DNA of 64,000 bases from the NCBI RefSeq assembly GCF_000716545.1, contig NZ_JNWZ01000037.1, positions 22,007 to 86,006 on the forward strand, in the 5' to 3' direction. Numbering within the stretch: position 1 is the first letter of the stretch; every line of letters begins with the position of its first letter. A program made the translations under genes and the position numbers. Shown here piece by piece: positions 18,158-26,988 of this stretch. The notes under the pieces are model-generated. The model saw only the letters and a program-made list of their open reading frames with translations. It was not told the DNA's origin and made no database searches. The stretch comes from Kitasatospora phosalacinea (GTDB lineage Bacteria > Actinomycetota > Actinomycetes > Streptomycetales > Streptomycetaceae).

Positions 18158-19912
18158 GTGCGCGACCACCTGGAGCCCCTGGCGGGGCAGCCGCCCGCCG
18201 TACCCGTCCAACGGCACCCGCCGCCCGGCGGGGGCCCCGGCGGCGGACCGGCCGCCGGCGCGCCCGGGCGGCTGGCGGAGCGGCTGGCCGCGCTGGACCG
18301 GGCGGCCCGCCGGATCAACAGCTCGCTGGACCTGACCGCCACCCTGCGCAACCTGGGCCGGGTGCTCGTCCCGGCGGTGGCGGACGCCCTGGTGGTGCTG
18401 GTCCGCGACCCGCTGCCGGACGTCGAGCGCGACCAGGGCCCGCCCCGGGAGCTGCGGGTGCGGCACACCTGCGGCACCAGGCTGGGCCGCCGCTCGGGGG
18501 TGCGCCCGGTGCTGCCCGGCAGCGGCCTGGAACGCGCGCTGGCCCGCCGCGACCCGAGCGGACCGACGGTGCTGGACGCCGGGCGCGGCGGCCTGGCCGC
18601 CGAACTGCTGGGCGCCCGGGCGCTGGGCCGGCTGCCGGCCGGGACGGCGCTGCTGGCGCTGCCGCTGCACGGGCGGCGGGCCGCGCTCGGCATGCTGCTG
18701 CTGGTGCGCCGACCGGCCGCGGACGGCACCCCGGCGGACTTCGACCCGGCCGACACGGCGACCGCCGCGCACCTGGCCACCCACGGCGGCCTGGCGGTGG
18801 ACACCGCGCTGCGCTACACCCGCGAGTGGGAGATCGCCGACGAGCTCCAGCGTTCGATGCTGCCCGCGCACCTGCCGCAGCCGCACGGCGTCCGGCTGGC
18901 GCACCGCTACCTGCCGGGCGAGCGCGGCGCGCAGGTCGGCGGCGACTGGTACGACTCGATCCCGCTGCCCGGCAACCGGGTCGCGCTGATCACCGGCGAC
19001 GTGATGGGCCACTCGCTGACCTCGGCCGCCGTGATGGGCCAGCTGCGCACCTCCGCGCAGACCCTGGCGGGCCTCGACCTGCCGCCGCACGAGGTGCTGT
19101 ACCACCTCGACGAGCAGGCCCAACGCCTGGGCCGCGAGCACCACTTGGCGACCTGCGTGTACGCGGTGTACGACCCGATCGCGGGCCGGGTGCGGATCGC
19201 CAACGCCGGGCACGTGCCGCCGGTGCTGATCGGCCCGGACGGCGGCAGCGAGCTGCTGGAGCTGCCCCCGGGCGCGCCGATCGGCGTCGGCGGGGTGGAC
19301 TTCTCCTCGGTGGAGCTGCCCGCGCCGCCCGGCTCGGCGCTGCTGCTGTTCACCGACGGCCTGGTGGAGACCCGCCGCCGCCCGCTGGGCACCGGTCTGG
19401 AGCTGCTGCGGGCCCGGTTGGCGGGCGGCAACCGGCTCACCCCGGACCAGCTGTGCCAGGAGGCGCTGCGGATCCTGCCGCCGGGCGACCGGGCCGACGA
19501 CATCGCGCTGCTGGCGGCCGCGTTCGACGGCATCCCGGCCGAGGACGTCGCACACTGGCACCTGCAGCCGCGGCACGAGACACCGGGCCGGGCGCGCCGG
19601 CTGGCGGGGCACGCGCTGCGCCGCTGGGGTCTGGAACACCTGGCGGAGAGCTGCGAGTTGATGGTCAGCGAGCTGGTCACCAACGCGATCCAGCACGCCA
19701 CCCGGCCGGTGACGCTGCGCCTGGTGCGCACCTCGCTGCTGCGCTGCGAGGTCGGCGACGACTCCCCGGCGCTGCCCCGCACCCGCCGGGCCGGCCCGGA
19801 GGAGGAGCGCGGGCGCGGCCTGCAGATAGTCGCCAGGTGCGCGGACCGCTGGGGGGCGACCCGGCTGGGTGCGGGCAAGGTGGTCTGGTTCGAGCAGCGG
19901 ATCGAGCACTGA
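18158..19912 (+). CDS. GAF-SpoIIE phosphatase-HATPase regulatory protein
   Basis: 584 residues. After a Pro/Gly-rich start comes a GAF-like sensor (about 45-215), a SpoIIE-type PP2C phosphatase (about 220-450; VGGDWYDSIPL, ITGDVMGHSLTSAAVMGQLR, ANAGHVPPVLIGPDG, LLLFTDGLVETR, DDIALLAA) and a C-terminal RsbW-like ATPase (about 460-584; VSELVTNAIQHA, GRGLQIVARCADRWG). This fuses the phosphatase and kinase activities that act on anti-sigma-factor antagonists in partner switching. No antagonist gene is adjacent. Start is GTG 18158 with a weak ribosome site. It may be read with the preceding methyltransferase. Confidence 0.92.
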   Translation: MRDHLEPLAGQPPAVPVQRHPPPGGGPGGGPAAGAPGRLAERLAALDRAARRINSSLDLTATLRNLGRVLVPAVADALVVLVRDPLPDVERDQGPPRELRVRHTCGTRLGRRSGVRPVLPGSGLERALARRDPSGPTVLDAGRGGLAAELLGARALGRLPAGTALLALPLHGRRAALGMLLLVRRPAADGTPADFDPADTATAAHLATHGGLAVDTALRYTREWEIADELQRSMLPAHLPQPHGVRLAHRYLPGERGAQVGGDWYDSIPLPGNRVALITGDVMGHSLTSAAVMGQLRTSAQTLAGLDLPPHEVLYHLDEQAQRLGREHHLATCVYAVYDPIAGRVRIANAGHVPPVLIGPDGGSELLELPPGAPIGVGGVDFSSVELPAPPGSALLLFTDGLVETRRRPLGTGLELLRARLAGGNRLTPDQLCQEALRILPPGDRADDIALLAAAFDGIPAEDVAHWHLQPRHETPGRARRLAGHALRRWGLEHLAESCELMVSELVTNAIQHATRPVTLRLVRTSLLRCEVGDDSPALPRTRRAGPEEERGRGLQIVARCADRWGATRLGAGKVVWFEQRIEH

Positions 19913-19937
19913 TCCGGCAGGACCGACCGGACGGGAC

Positions 19938-20954
19938 CTAGCGCCAGGGGTCGAGGGCGTGCTTGCCGCTGGTCAGGCCGGCTTCGAGGCTCTCCAGTAC
20001 GGCCGGGCCGTCGGCCAGCGGGTGGACCAGCGGGCTGCCGGGCGGGTAGACGCCGGCGGCGACGAGTGCCTCGATCTCGGCGATCAGCGACCGGTAGAGG
20101 GACGGGACTTCGGCCGCCAGCGCGCCGATGTGCAGGCCCTTGACCTGGACCCGGTGGGTGAAGACCAGGTCGTGCGTGGTCAGGGCGGCGTCGCCGGAGG
20201 CGGCGCCGAACACCACGACGCGTCCGGTGAAGGGCTTGGTGACCGCCAGGCTCGCCCCGAAGGTGGCCCGTCCCACCGACTCCAGGACCAGGTCGACCCC
20301 GCCGGTCAGCCGGGTGATCTCCTCGGCCAGGTCGGGGCGCCGGCCGTCCAGGACCTCGTCGGCGCCGAGCGCCTTGACGGTGTCGTGCTTCGCCGGCGAA
20401 GCGGTGGCGACCACGCGCGCGCCGTAGTGGCGGGCGAGGCGGACGGCGGCCTGCCCCACGCCGCCGGCCGCGGCGTGGACGAGCACGGTCTCGCCGGCCT
20501 CGACCCCTCCCAGCGGTTTCAGCGCCGCCAGGGCGGTCGCCCAGTTCAGCACCATGCCGAGCGCCTCGGCGTCGCTCCAGCCGGCCGGCACCGGGAGCAC
20601 CCCGGCCGCCGGCATGGTCGTGTACTGCGCGAACGCGCCCGGGCCGGTGCCGATGACGCGGGTGCCGAGCGGGAGCGGATCGGCGACGTCCGGTCCGACG
20701 CCCACGATCTCACCGGCGGCTTCGAAGCCCGCCACGTAGGGGGCCCGGGGGCCGTCCGCGTACGTCCCGCGGGTCTGCATGACGTCCGCGAAGTTGACTC
20801 CGGCGGCGCCGACCCGGATCAGGTACTCGCCGGGCCCCGGCTCGGGGCGGGGGTGCCCGGTGGTGAGGACCATGTCCCGGGGGCCCTGGTGCGACCGCTG
20901 GACCAGGGCCCGCGCCGTCCGCTCATCGGTGTTCCGCTGCTCGTTGGTCTCCAT
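19938..20954 (-). CDS. Zinc-independent quinone oxidoreductase (MDR family)
   Basis: 338 residues of the medium-chain dehydrogenase/reductase superfamily, NADPH:quinone reductase type. GroES-like half: PGPGEYLIRVGAAGVNFADVMQTRG; Rossmann half: VLVHAAAGGVGQAAVRLARHYGARVVATAS, an NADPH-binding AAGGVG motif. No structural-zinc cysteine cluster. The ATG at 20954 overlaps the 3' end of the upstream merR gene by 32 bases, so the two form one unit and the MerR protein is the likely regulator, probably responding to an electrophile or redox-active compound. Confidence 0.92.
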   Translation of the reverse strand: METNEQRNTDERTARALVQRSHQGPRDMVLTTGHPRPEPGPGEYLIRVGAAGVNFADVMQTRGTYADGPRAPYVAGFEAAGEIVGVGPDVADPLPLGTRVIGTGPGAFAQYTTMPAAGVLPVPAGWSDAEALGMVLNWATALAALKPLGGVEAGETVLVHAAAGGVGQAAVRLARHYGARVVATASPAKHDTVKALGADEVLDGRRPDLAEEITRLTGGVDLVLESVGRATFGASLAVTKPFTGRVVVFGAASGDAALTTHDLVFTHRVQVKGLHIGALAAEVPSLYRSLIAEIEALVAAGVYPPGSPLVHPLADGPAVLESLEAGLTSGKHALDPWR

Positions 20955-21366
20955 GTGCCGAACGTAGGACCCTGACACTTGCGTCAAGGGCAAGCGGCGG
21001 ACGGGGGCCGGTGCGGGACGCCGCCCCGAGGTAGGCGTCGAGCGCCGCCCGCTGCTCGCCGAGGACGGCGATGCGGGCGGCGAGCCGGTCCCGGTGGTCG
21101 CGCACCTCGCGCAGGAACTCCTCGTCCGCCGGGCCGGTTCCGGCGCCGGTCGCGTCGGCGGGCCCCGGCAGGGCCTCCCTGATCAGCCGCACGGGCAGCC
21201 CCGACTCCAGCAGCGAGCGGATGACGAGCACCCGGTCGATCGTGGACTGGCAGTAGTCGCGGAAGCCGTTGTCGAACCGGCCCGGGACGATCAGCCCCTC
21301 GTCCTCGTAGTGCCGCAGTGACCTCGCGCTGACGCCGCTGGCGCGCGCGGCTTCGCCGATCCTCAT
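20923..21366 (-). CDS. MerR family transcriptional regulator
   Basis: 147 residues. N-terminal MRIGEAARASGVSARSLRHYEDEGLI is the MerR winged helix; the coiled-coil dimer helix is FLREVRDHRDRLAARIAVLGEQRAALDAYL. No metal-binding cysteine pattern (the single cysteine, in DYCQ, is in the DNA-binding part), so a non-metal ligand is likely. First gene of an operon with the quinone oxidoreductase, overlapping it by 32 bases. The ATG at 21366 is the family start; a longer frame adds five residues. Confidence 0.92.
   Translation of the reverse strand: MRIGEAARASGVSARSLRHYEDEGLIVPGRFDNGFRDYCQSTIDRVLVIRSLLESGLPVRLIREALPGPADATGAGTGPADEEFLREVRDHRDRLAARIAVLGEQRAALDAYLGAASRTGPRPPLALDASVRVLRSAHGDQRAAEHR
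20973..20986. promoter_or_regulatory. TGAC-N6-GTCA operator-like site inside the end of merR
   Basis: TGACACTTGCGTCA lies 19 bases upstream of the quinone oxidoreductase ATG and within the last codons of merR. On the minus strand it begins with CTTGACG, a possible -35 element. It fits a MerR-type dyad, though a -10 at the expected 19-20 base spacing was not found. Confidence 0.4.
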
Positions 21367-21436
21367 GCCTCCGGCCAACACCGGGGGGCGCCGGAATCTT
21401 CCGGCGCCCGACCCGGCCCGCGCCCCTGACGGGTGG

Positions 21437-22180
21437 TCAGGAGGCTTCTCCGAGCAGCCGGTCGCCGTGCTCGGCGGCGGCGAGCAGGTCGAGCGCGTCG
21501 AGCACGTCGGGGCCGAGCACGGCCAGTGCCAGCGGGCGGCTGCGGCGCAGGGCGAGGACGGTGCGCAGCACGTCGGCGTGGTGGATCTCGCGCAGGGCGG
21601 CGGCGTACTCGGCGGCCTCGGCCGGGGTGGTGGCGGCCCGCCAGGTCAGCAGCAGCGCCTTGACCACGGCGAACATCATCCGCCGGCCGCGCACCAGTTC
21701 GGGCCGCTCGTTGAGGCCGAACACCTCGATGGTGGCCTCGCCGCGGACGGTCAGCGGGTCGTAGGCACCGGAGTCCAGGTAGAGCCGCAGGTGGTCGGCC
21801 GGGTCCTCGCGGCAGGGGTCGACCAGCAGGCCGTCGCCGGTGGCGGGGTCGCGCGGGAAGCGGTCGCGCTTGCGGTTGCTGTTGCAGTGCGCGCAGGCCA
21901 GCAGGTGGTTCTGCCAGTCGAAGGTGCGCAGCGGGGCCTGGGCGATCGGTTCGAAGTGGTCGATGTCGGTGCCCAGGTTGTCGCCGCAGTACATGCAGCG
22001 CTCCAGGCCGGGTGCCATCTGCCGCAGCATCAGCCGCAGTTGGGCCTTGGGCCGCAGCGCGCGGCGCCAGGCGGCGCGCCCGGTGGCGGTGCTGGGGCCT
22101 TCGACGCGTATCCGGTCGGTGGCGCGGGCGAGTTCGGCGGCCAGCCGGGGCTGCAGCGGCGGCCGTCGGAGCGGGATCAT
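21437..22180 (-). CDS. HNH endonuclease, PtuB-like
   Basis: 247 residues. A treble-clef HNH core spans about 58-105: C62-x2-C65 (CMYCGDN), D74-H75 in DIDHFEP, N91-H92, and C96-x2-C99-N100 (CAHCNSNRK). All expected zinc and catalytic residues are present. The C-terminal half is helical. The ATG overlaps the stop of the upstream ATPase gene as ATGA, so translation is coupled. An ABC-type ATPase coupled to an HNH nuclease is the composition of Septu anti-phage systems (PtuA-PtuB). Function here is inferred from architecture; DNA repair or processing roles are not excluded. Confidence 0.85.
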   Translation of the reverse strand: MIPLRRPPLQPRLAAELARATDRIRVEGPSTATGRAAWRRALRPKAQLRLMLRQMAPGLERCMYCGDNLGTDIDHFEPIAQAPLRTFDWQNHLLACAHCNSNRKRDRFPRDPATGDGLLVDPCREDPADHLRLYLDSGAYDPLTVRGEATIEVFGLNERPELVRGRRMMFAVVKALLLTWRAATTPAEAAEYAAALREIHHADVLRTVLALRRSRPLALAVLGPDVLDALDLLAAAEHGDRLLGEAS

Positions 22181-23106
22181 CCGTCCCTGCCGAGCAGCCG
22201 GGCGGTGACCTCGTCGACCCGGGCGGTCAGCGAGCTGTTCAGCTTGGCGCCCAGCACGCGGTACTCGGCGAGTTCGGCCTCGCTGGCCTGCCCGGCGTAC
22301 ATCTTGCGCTCCAGGCGCACCAGCAGCCGGCGTTCGGCCTCGGCGGCGGGCGAGTAGGCGCTGGGCAGCGCGAACAGTTCGGACAGCGCGGTGTCCTCGC
22401 CGCTGCCGTACAGCACCCGCTGCCGCAGTTCCTCGTCCAGCCGGTACGGGGCGCGCTCCTCGTCGGGGCCGGGCAGCCGGATCAGCGCGCCGGGGTCGGC
22501 GGCCTGGCAGACGTACGGGCTGTGGGTGGTGACCAGGAACTGGGCGTGCGGGAAGCGCTCGGTCAGCCACGGGCCGATCCGCTGCTGCCAGCGGGGGTGC
22601 AGGTGCCGGTCGACGTCGTCCAGCAGCACCGGGCCCGGGGTGGCCTGGTCGGCCGCGAGCCGGCTGACCAGGCGGGCCAACCCGGCGGTGCCGTCGCCGA
22701 GTTCGTCCAGCGGGAGTTCCAGGTCGCCGCGGGCGACGTACTGCCGTTCCGGGTCGCTGACCCGCCAGCCGGCCGGCAGCACCTCGGCCGTCAGTTCGGC
22801 GTCCAGCGGGACGCGGCGGCCCTCGGCGCGCGGCAGGTAGCGGGCGCGCGGGGCGCCCTGCGGGTCGCCGACCCGCCAGCGCGGGGCCGGGTCGGCCTGG
22901 ACCCAGCCGTCGACGCCCCAGCGGGCGGCGGGGCCGGAGGGCAGGGCGCCGAGCGCCGTCGCGAGCACCCGCAGCAGGGTGCTCTTCCCGCTGCCGTTCG
23001 GCCCGGCGAACACCGTCCACCCCGGGCCGGGCGGGATCGTCAGGTCGACCTCCCGCGCGCCGGTGAAGCACTTCACTCCGGACACCCTGATCCGCGACAC
23101 GTACAC
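22177..23106 (-). CDS. AAA/ABC-type ATPase, PtuA-like
   Basis: 309 residues. Begins MYVSRIRVSGVKCFTG, typical of RecF/SMC-like ATPases. Walker A GPNGSGKS at 35-42; signature-like ELGDGTAGL near 135-143; Walker B PVLLDDVDRHLHP near 159-171; switch histidine in TTHSPY near 195. The residue after the Walker B aspartate is Asp instead of the usual Glu. There is no long coiled-coil insert, making it smaller than typical PtuA proteins. Translationally coupled to the HNH nuclease by a 4-base overlap. Flanked by merR/oxidoreductase and oxyR, so it appears as a two-gene island. Confidence 0.87.
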   Translation of the reverse strand: MYVSRIRVSGVKCFTGAREVDLTIPPGPGWTVFAGPNGSGKSTLLRVLATALGALPSGPAARWGVDGWVQADPAPRWRVGDPQGAPRARYLPRAEGRRVPLDAELTAEVLPAGWRVSDPERQYVARGDLELPLDELGDGTAGLARLVSRLAADQATPGPVLLDDVDRHLHPRWQQRIGPWLTERFPHAQFLVTTHSPYVCQAADPGALIRLPGPDEERAPYRLDEELRQRVLYGSGEDTALSELFALPSAYSPAAEAERRLLVRLERKMYAGQASEAELAEYRVLGAKLNSSLTARVDEVTARLLGRDG

Positions 23107-23253
23107 CGGACCACCCCCTCGGAGCGGTTATGCCCACGCCCCGGTCCGCCCACCCGCCCGGCCGGGAGGCGGACATGACGCGGCGTCAACCCGCCAGCAC
23201 GCCGCGGCCGTCGCCCGTCCGGGTGAGCCGGGCCCTCAGGCGGCTCAGACGGC

Positions 23254-24195
23254 TCAGGCGGCGAGGCGGACCGGCAGGCCCCGCAGGGCCTCGCGGAGGG
23301 CCGCCGCGAAGCGGGCGTACTCGCCGGTGCGGGCGGAGCCGGGCCGGTGGGCGAGGCCGATGCGGCGGCCGGGGGCGGGGCGGGCGAAGCGGACGGCGGC
23401 GAGGCGGTCGGTGCGTCCGGTCTCGACGTCGAGCGCGGTGGCGGGCAGCAGGGTGGCGCCGAGGCCGCCGGCCACCAGTTGGACCAGGGTGGAGAGCCCG
23501 GCGGCCCGGGTGCTGCCGCCGGCCGGTTCGGCGCCGATCTCGCGGCAGATGTCGAGCGCCTGGTCGCGCAGGCAGTGCCCCTCCTCCAGCAGCAGGACGT
23601 CCAGGTCGAGCAGGGCGTCGCGGGGCACGTCGACCCGTCCGGCGAGTTCGTGCTCGGGCGGCACGATGAGGACGAAGTCCTCGTCGAACAGCGGGATCTC
23701 GGCCACCGGCAGCGCCCCGCCGGCGGGCAGCGCGAGCAGCAGCAGGTCGAGCCGCCCGTCGCCGAGGCCGCTCAGCAACGAGGGGGTGCGCTCCTCGTGG
23801 ACGTGCAGTTCGAGGTCGGGGTAGGCGTCGCGGACCAGTCGCAGCACGGCGGGCAGCAGGTACGGTGCGACGGTGGGGATCACTCCGAGGTGCAGCGGCC
23901 CGGTGAACGGGCGGCGGGCGGCCTCGGCCTCCTCGGTGAGCGCGTGCAGCGCGGACAGCACCCGGCGGGAGTGCTCGGCGATCCGCTCCCCGAGCGGGGT
24001 GATCACGACCCGCCGGGTGGTCCGCTCGACCAGCTGCGCGCCGAGCGACTCCTCCAGCGCGGCGACCGCCCCGGACAGCGCGGACTGGCTGGTGCCGATC
24101 GCCGCGGCGGCGTCCCGGAAGTGCCGGTGCTCGGCGACCGCCGCGAAGGCCCGCAGCTGGGAGACGGTGGGGGTGCGGGGCGCGCTGGGTTTCAC
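23254..24195 (-). CDS. oxyR: Hydrogen-peroxide sensor OxyR (LysR family)
   Basis: 313 residues: LysR helix-turn-helix at about 10-70 (QLRAFAAVAEHRHFRDAAAAIGTSQSALSGAV) and a substrate-type sensor domain. The redox cysteines are C208 and C217 in EGHCLRDQALDIC, matching the disulfide pair of E. coli OxyR (C199/C208). Divergent from ahpC-ahpD, which it regulates in Streptomyces. ATG at 24195. Confidence 0.96.
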   Translation of the reverse strand: MKPSAPRTPTVSQLRAFAAVAEHRHFRDAAAAIGTSQSALSGAVAALEESLGAQLVERTTRRVVITPLGERIAEHSRRVLSALHALTEEAEAARRPFTGPLHLGVIPTVAPYLLPAVLRLVRDAYPDLELHVHEERTPSLLSGLGDGRLDLLLLALPAGGALPVAEIPLFDEDFVLIVPPEHELAGRVDVPRDALLDLDVLLLEEGHCLRDQALDICREIGAEPAGGSTRAAGLSTLVQLVAGGLGATLLPATALDVETGRTDRLAAVRFARPAPGRRIGLAHRPGSARTGEYARFAAALREALRGLPVRLAA

Positions 24196-24240
24196 GGTGC
24201 TGCCTCCTGCCGACGGTGGTGCTCCCTCCCAGTCTGCCGC

Positions 24241-24294
24241 ACTGATCGGACTTGCCTATCGCGACCGGCGGCAGAACCGATTTCACTGATCAGT
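24241..24294. promoter_or_regulatory. oxyR-ahpC intergenic control region
   Basis: Contains the perfect palindrome ACTGATCAGT (24285-24294), a matching half ACTGATC (24241-24247) and CTATCG in between, spaced by about 44 bases. This is the expected location of OxyR binding for both divergent transcripts; the exact tetrad pattern is only partly visible. Confidence 0.5.
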
Positions 24295-24363
24295 AGCCAT
24301 GTGCGACGCTGGGAAATGTCCGCAATCCGGACAACCCTCGTCCCAAACCCTGGAGAAGCGAAC

Positions 24364-24915
24364 GTGCTGACGATCGGTGACAAGTTCCCCGAGTACGAAC
24401 TCAACGCCTGCGTGGACCTCGACGCCGCGAACGCCTTCGCCGAGATCAACCACAAGTCCTACGAGGGCAAGTGGCGCGTGGTGTTCTTCTGGCCGATGGA
24501 CTTCACTTTCGTCTGCCCGACCGAGATCGCCGCGTTCGGCAAGCTGAACGACGAGTTCGCCGACCGCGACGCCCAGGTCCTCGGCGTCTCGGGCGACTCC
24601 GAGTACGTCCACCACGCCTGGCGCAAGGACCACAAGGACCTGCGCGACCTGCCCTTCCCGATGCTCGCCGACGTCAAGCACGACCTGATGCGGGCCTGCG
24701 GCGTCGAGGGCGCGGACGGCACCGCCCAGCGCGCGGTGTTCATCGTCGACCCGAACAACGAGATCCAGTTCGTCATGGTGACCGCCGGCTCCGTCGGCCG
24801 GAACCCCAAGGAGGTGCTGCGGGTCCTCGACGCCCTGCAGACCGACGAGCTGTGCCCGTGCAACTGGAACAAGGGCGAGGACACCCTCGACGCCCAGTCC
24901 CTGCTGGCCGGCTGA
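24364..24915 (+). CDS. ahpC: Alkyl hydroperoxide reductase C (peroxiredoxin)
   Basis: 183 residues from GTG 24364 (VLTIGDKFPEYEL). The peroxidatic cysteine is in DFTFVCPTE and the resolving cysteine region is DELCPCNWNKG. Reduces hydrogen peroxide and organic hydroperoxides; in actinobacteria it is recharged through AhpD. AhpD follows after 3 bases. A GGAG element precedes the start. Confidence 0.97.
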   Translation: MLTIGDKFPEYELNACVDLDAANAFAEINHKSYEGKWRVVFFWPMDFTFVCPTEIAAFGKLNDEFADRDAQVLGVSGDSEYVHHAWRKDHKDLRDLPFPMLADVKHDLMRACGVEGADGTAQRAVFIVDPNNEIQFVMVTAGSVGRNPKEVLRVLDALQTDELCPCNWNKGEDTLDAQSLLAG

Positions 24916-24918
24916 CCG

Positions 24919-25452
24919 ATGGCGCTCGACGAACTCAAGGCCGCCCTGCCGGACTACGCCAAGGACCTCAAGCTCAACCTGGGCTCCGTGATCGGCAACT
25001 CCGACCTGCCCGGGCAGCAGCTCTGGGGCACCGTCCTCGCCTGCGCGATGGCCACCCGCTCCCCGGTCGTGCTGCGCGAGCTGGAGCCCGAGGCCAAGGC
25101 CAACCTGAAGCCCGAGGCCTACGAGGCCGCCAAGGGCGCGGCCGCGATCATGGCGATGAACAACGTCTACTACCGGACGCTGCACCTGCTCTCCGACAAG
25201 GAGTACGGGTCGATGCGGGCCGGCCTGCGGATGAACATCATCGGCAACCCGGGCGTCGACAAGGTCGACTTCGAGCTGTGGTCCTTCGCCGTCTCGGCGA
25301 TCAACGGCTGCGGCCAGTGCCTCGACTCCCACGAGGGCGTGCTGCGCAAGGCCGGCGTCGACCGCGAGGTCATCCAGACCGCGGTCAAGATCGCCGCGAC
25401 CGTCCAGGCCGTCGCGGCGGTGCTGGACGCGGAGGCCCAGCTCCCCCGCTGA
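24919..25452 (+). CDS. ahpD: Alkyl hydroperoxide reductase D (carboxymuconolactone decarboxylase fold)
   Basis: 177 residues. Catalytic C-x2-C at about 130-133 in [12 protein letters not shown], with the preceding Glu (ELWSFAVSA) and following His of the AhpD proton relay. Transfers reducing equivalents to AhpC. Translationally close to ahpC (3-base gap) and followed by a 23-bp perfect stem terminator. Confidence 0.97.
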   Translation: MALDELKAALPDYAKDLKLNLGSVIGNSDLPGQQLWGTVLACAMATRSPVVLRELEPEAKANLKPEAYEAAKGAAAIMAMNNVYYRTLHLLSDKEYGSMRAGLRMNIIGNPGVDKVDFELWSFAVSAINGCGQCLDSHEGVLRKAGVDREVIQTAVKIAATVQAVAAVLDAEAQLPR

Positions 25453-25488
25453 GCACGGCGGGCGCGCTGGACGCGCTGAGCACGTCGA

Positions 25489-25537
25489 ACGAAAGGTCCG
25501 CCCGAGGAGAGGCTCTCTCCTCGGGCGGACCTTTCGT
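25489..25537. terminator. Strong bidirectional terminator after ahpD
   Basis: Perfect 23-bp stem starting ACGAAAGGTCCGCCCGAGG and a 3-base loop GCT (25512-25514). Shared with the convergent AI-2E transporter gene. Confidence 0.85.
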
Positions 25538-25551
25538 GTCGCGGCGGGGCG

Positions 25552-26988
25552 CTAACCCTTCCTGGCGGCCTCGATCGCCTGGAAGACCTCCTGCCCCGCC
25601 GCGTTGCGTTGGCGCAGATGGCCGGTGACGGTGTTGGTGACGGCGATCAGCGGGACGGCGACGATCGCACCGGGGATGCCGCCGATGATGGATCCGGCGG
25701 CGACGCCGAGGACGACGCCCAGCGGGTGGACCCGGACGGCGCGGCCGAGGATGAGCGGCTGCAGGATGTGGCCCTCCAGCTGCTGGACGCCGATCAGGAT
25801 GACCAGCACCACCAGCGCCTTGCCGACGCTGGTGGTGACCAGCGCGATCAGCACCGCGATGGTGCCGGTGACCAGCGCGCCGACCAGCGGCACGAACGCG
25901 CCCAGGAAGATGATCACCGCGAGCGGGATCGCCATCGGCACGCCGACCATGCTGATCCCGATGCCGATGCAGAGCGCGTCGATGAAGGCGACCGTGACGG
26001 TGCCGCGCACGTACGCGGTGAGGGTGGCCCAGGCCTTGGGGCCGGCGCCGGCCATCGCGTAGCGGGAGTGCCGGGGCAGCCCGCGCAGCACCCAGCTCCA
26101 GATCCGGGCGCCGTCGTAGAGCAGGAAGAAGGTGGTGAACGCGGTGAGCACCACGCCGGTGAGCAGTTCGACGGCGATGGTGACGCCGGTGAAGCCGGCC
26201 GAGGTGAGCGCCTCGGAGTTCTTGCCGATGGCGGTGGTGATCTGGTTGGTGAAGTTGTTGAGCTGGTCCGGGGTGAGGTGGAAGGGCCCGTTGAGCAGCC
26301 AGTCGCGCAGCTGCCGGACGCCGTTCTGGACCTGGGTGGTGACCGAGTCGAGGTTGCTGGAGACCTGCCAGAACACGAACCAGCCGACCAGTCCGATGCT
26401 GGCCAGGCCGGCCAGGAAGGTGACGAGGGCGGCCAGGGACCGGGGGACGCCGCGCCGGCGCAGCCAGGAGACGGTGGGTTCGAGCAGGGCGGAGATCAGC
26501 AGGGCGGCGACGACGGCGAAGGCGACCAGCTTGAGGGTGTCGATGACCCGGAAGACCACGTAGAGGGCGACGCCGATCAGCAGCAGCCGCCAGGTGGACT
26601 CGGCGGCGACCCGCAGGGTCCAGGGCACGGCCTCGACCGGGTTGGCGGGGCGGCCGAGCGGGGCACTGCCGAACTGGTGCTCGGCGGGTTGCGGGTCGCG
26701 CGGGGCGGGGACGGTGTCGTCGGTGCGCACGGCCCCTCCTTCCGGTGGTGCGGTCGGTGCGCCCGCCGGTCCGCCCTGGCGGTCGGCCAGTTGACGGGCC
26801 GTCCGTTCGGCGGTGCGCAGGGCGGCCCGTTCGGCGGCGAGTTCGACGGCCTGCTCGTTGGCGAGGACGTGCGCCTCGGCGGAGATGGCCGCGCGGCGGC
26901 GGCGTTCGGCCGCGGCGAACAGCCCGGCCGCGACCGCTCCCATCTTGGCGATGCCGCGCCAGCGGCCACCGCCCGTCTCTTCCGTCAC
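25552..26988 (-). CDS. AI-2E family transporter
   Basis: 478 residues from GTG 26988 (VTEETGGGRW). The first 135 residues hold a charged coiled-coil-like stretch (RRRRAAISAEAHVLANEQAVELAAERAAL, written here only as a description of residues about 25-55). The membrane part has around seven or eight helices with family blocks LKLVAFAVVAALLISALLEP, FIDALCIGIGISMVGVP, IIFLGAFVPLVGALVTG and HPLGVVLGVAAGSIIGGIPG. Substrate unknown; the name comes from E. coli TqsA. The region 26989-27401 upstream shows only the lysozyme-like gene's terminator and AT-richer DNA near 27090-27150. Confidence 0.9.
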   Translation of the reverse strand: MTEETGGGRWRGIAKMGAVAAGLFAAAERRRRAAISAEAHVLANEQAVELAAERAALRTAERTARQLADRQGGPAGAPTAPPEGGAVRTDDTVPAPRDPQPAEHQFGSAPLGRPANPVEAVPWTLRVAAESTWRLLLIGVALYVVFRVIDTLKLVAFAVVAALLISALLEPTVSWLRRRGVPRSLAALVTFLAGLASIGLVGWFVFWQVSSNLDSVTTQVQNGVRQLRDWLLNGPFHLTPDQLNNFTNQITTAIGKNSEALTSAGFTGVTIAVELLTGVVLTAFTTFFLLYDGARIWSWVLRGLPRHSRYAMAGAGPKAWATLTAYVRGTVTVAFIDALCIGIGISMVGVPMAIPLAVIIFLGAFVPLVGALVTGTIAVLIALVTTSVGKALVVLVILIGVQQLEGHILQPLILGRAVRVHPLGVVLGVAAGSIIGGIPGAIVAVPLIAVTNTVTGHLRQRNAAGQEVFQAIEAARKG

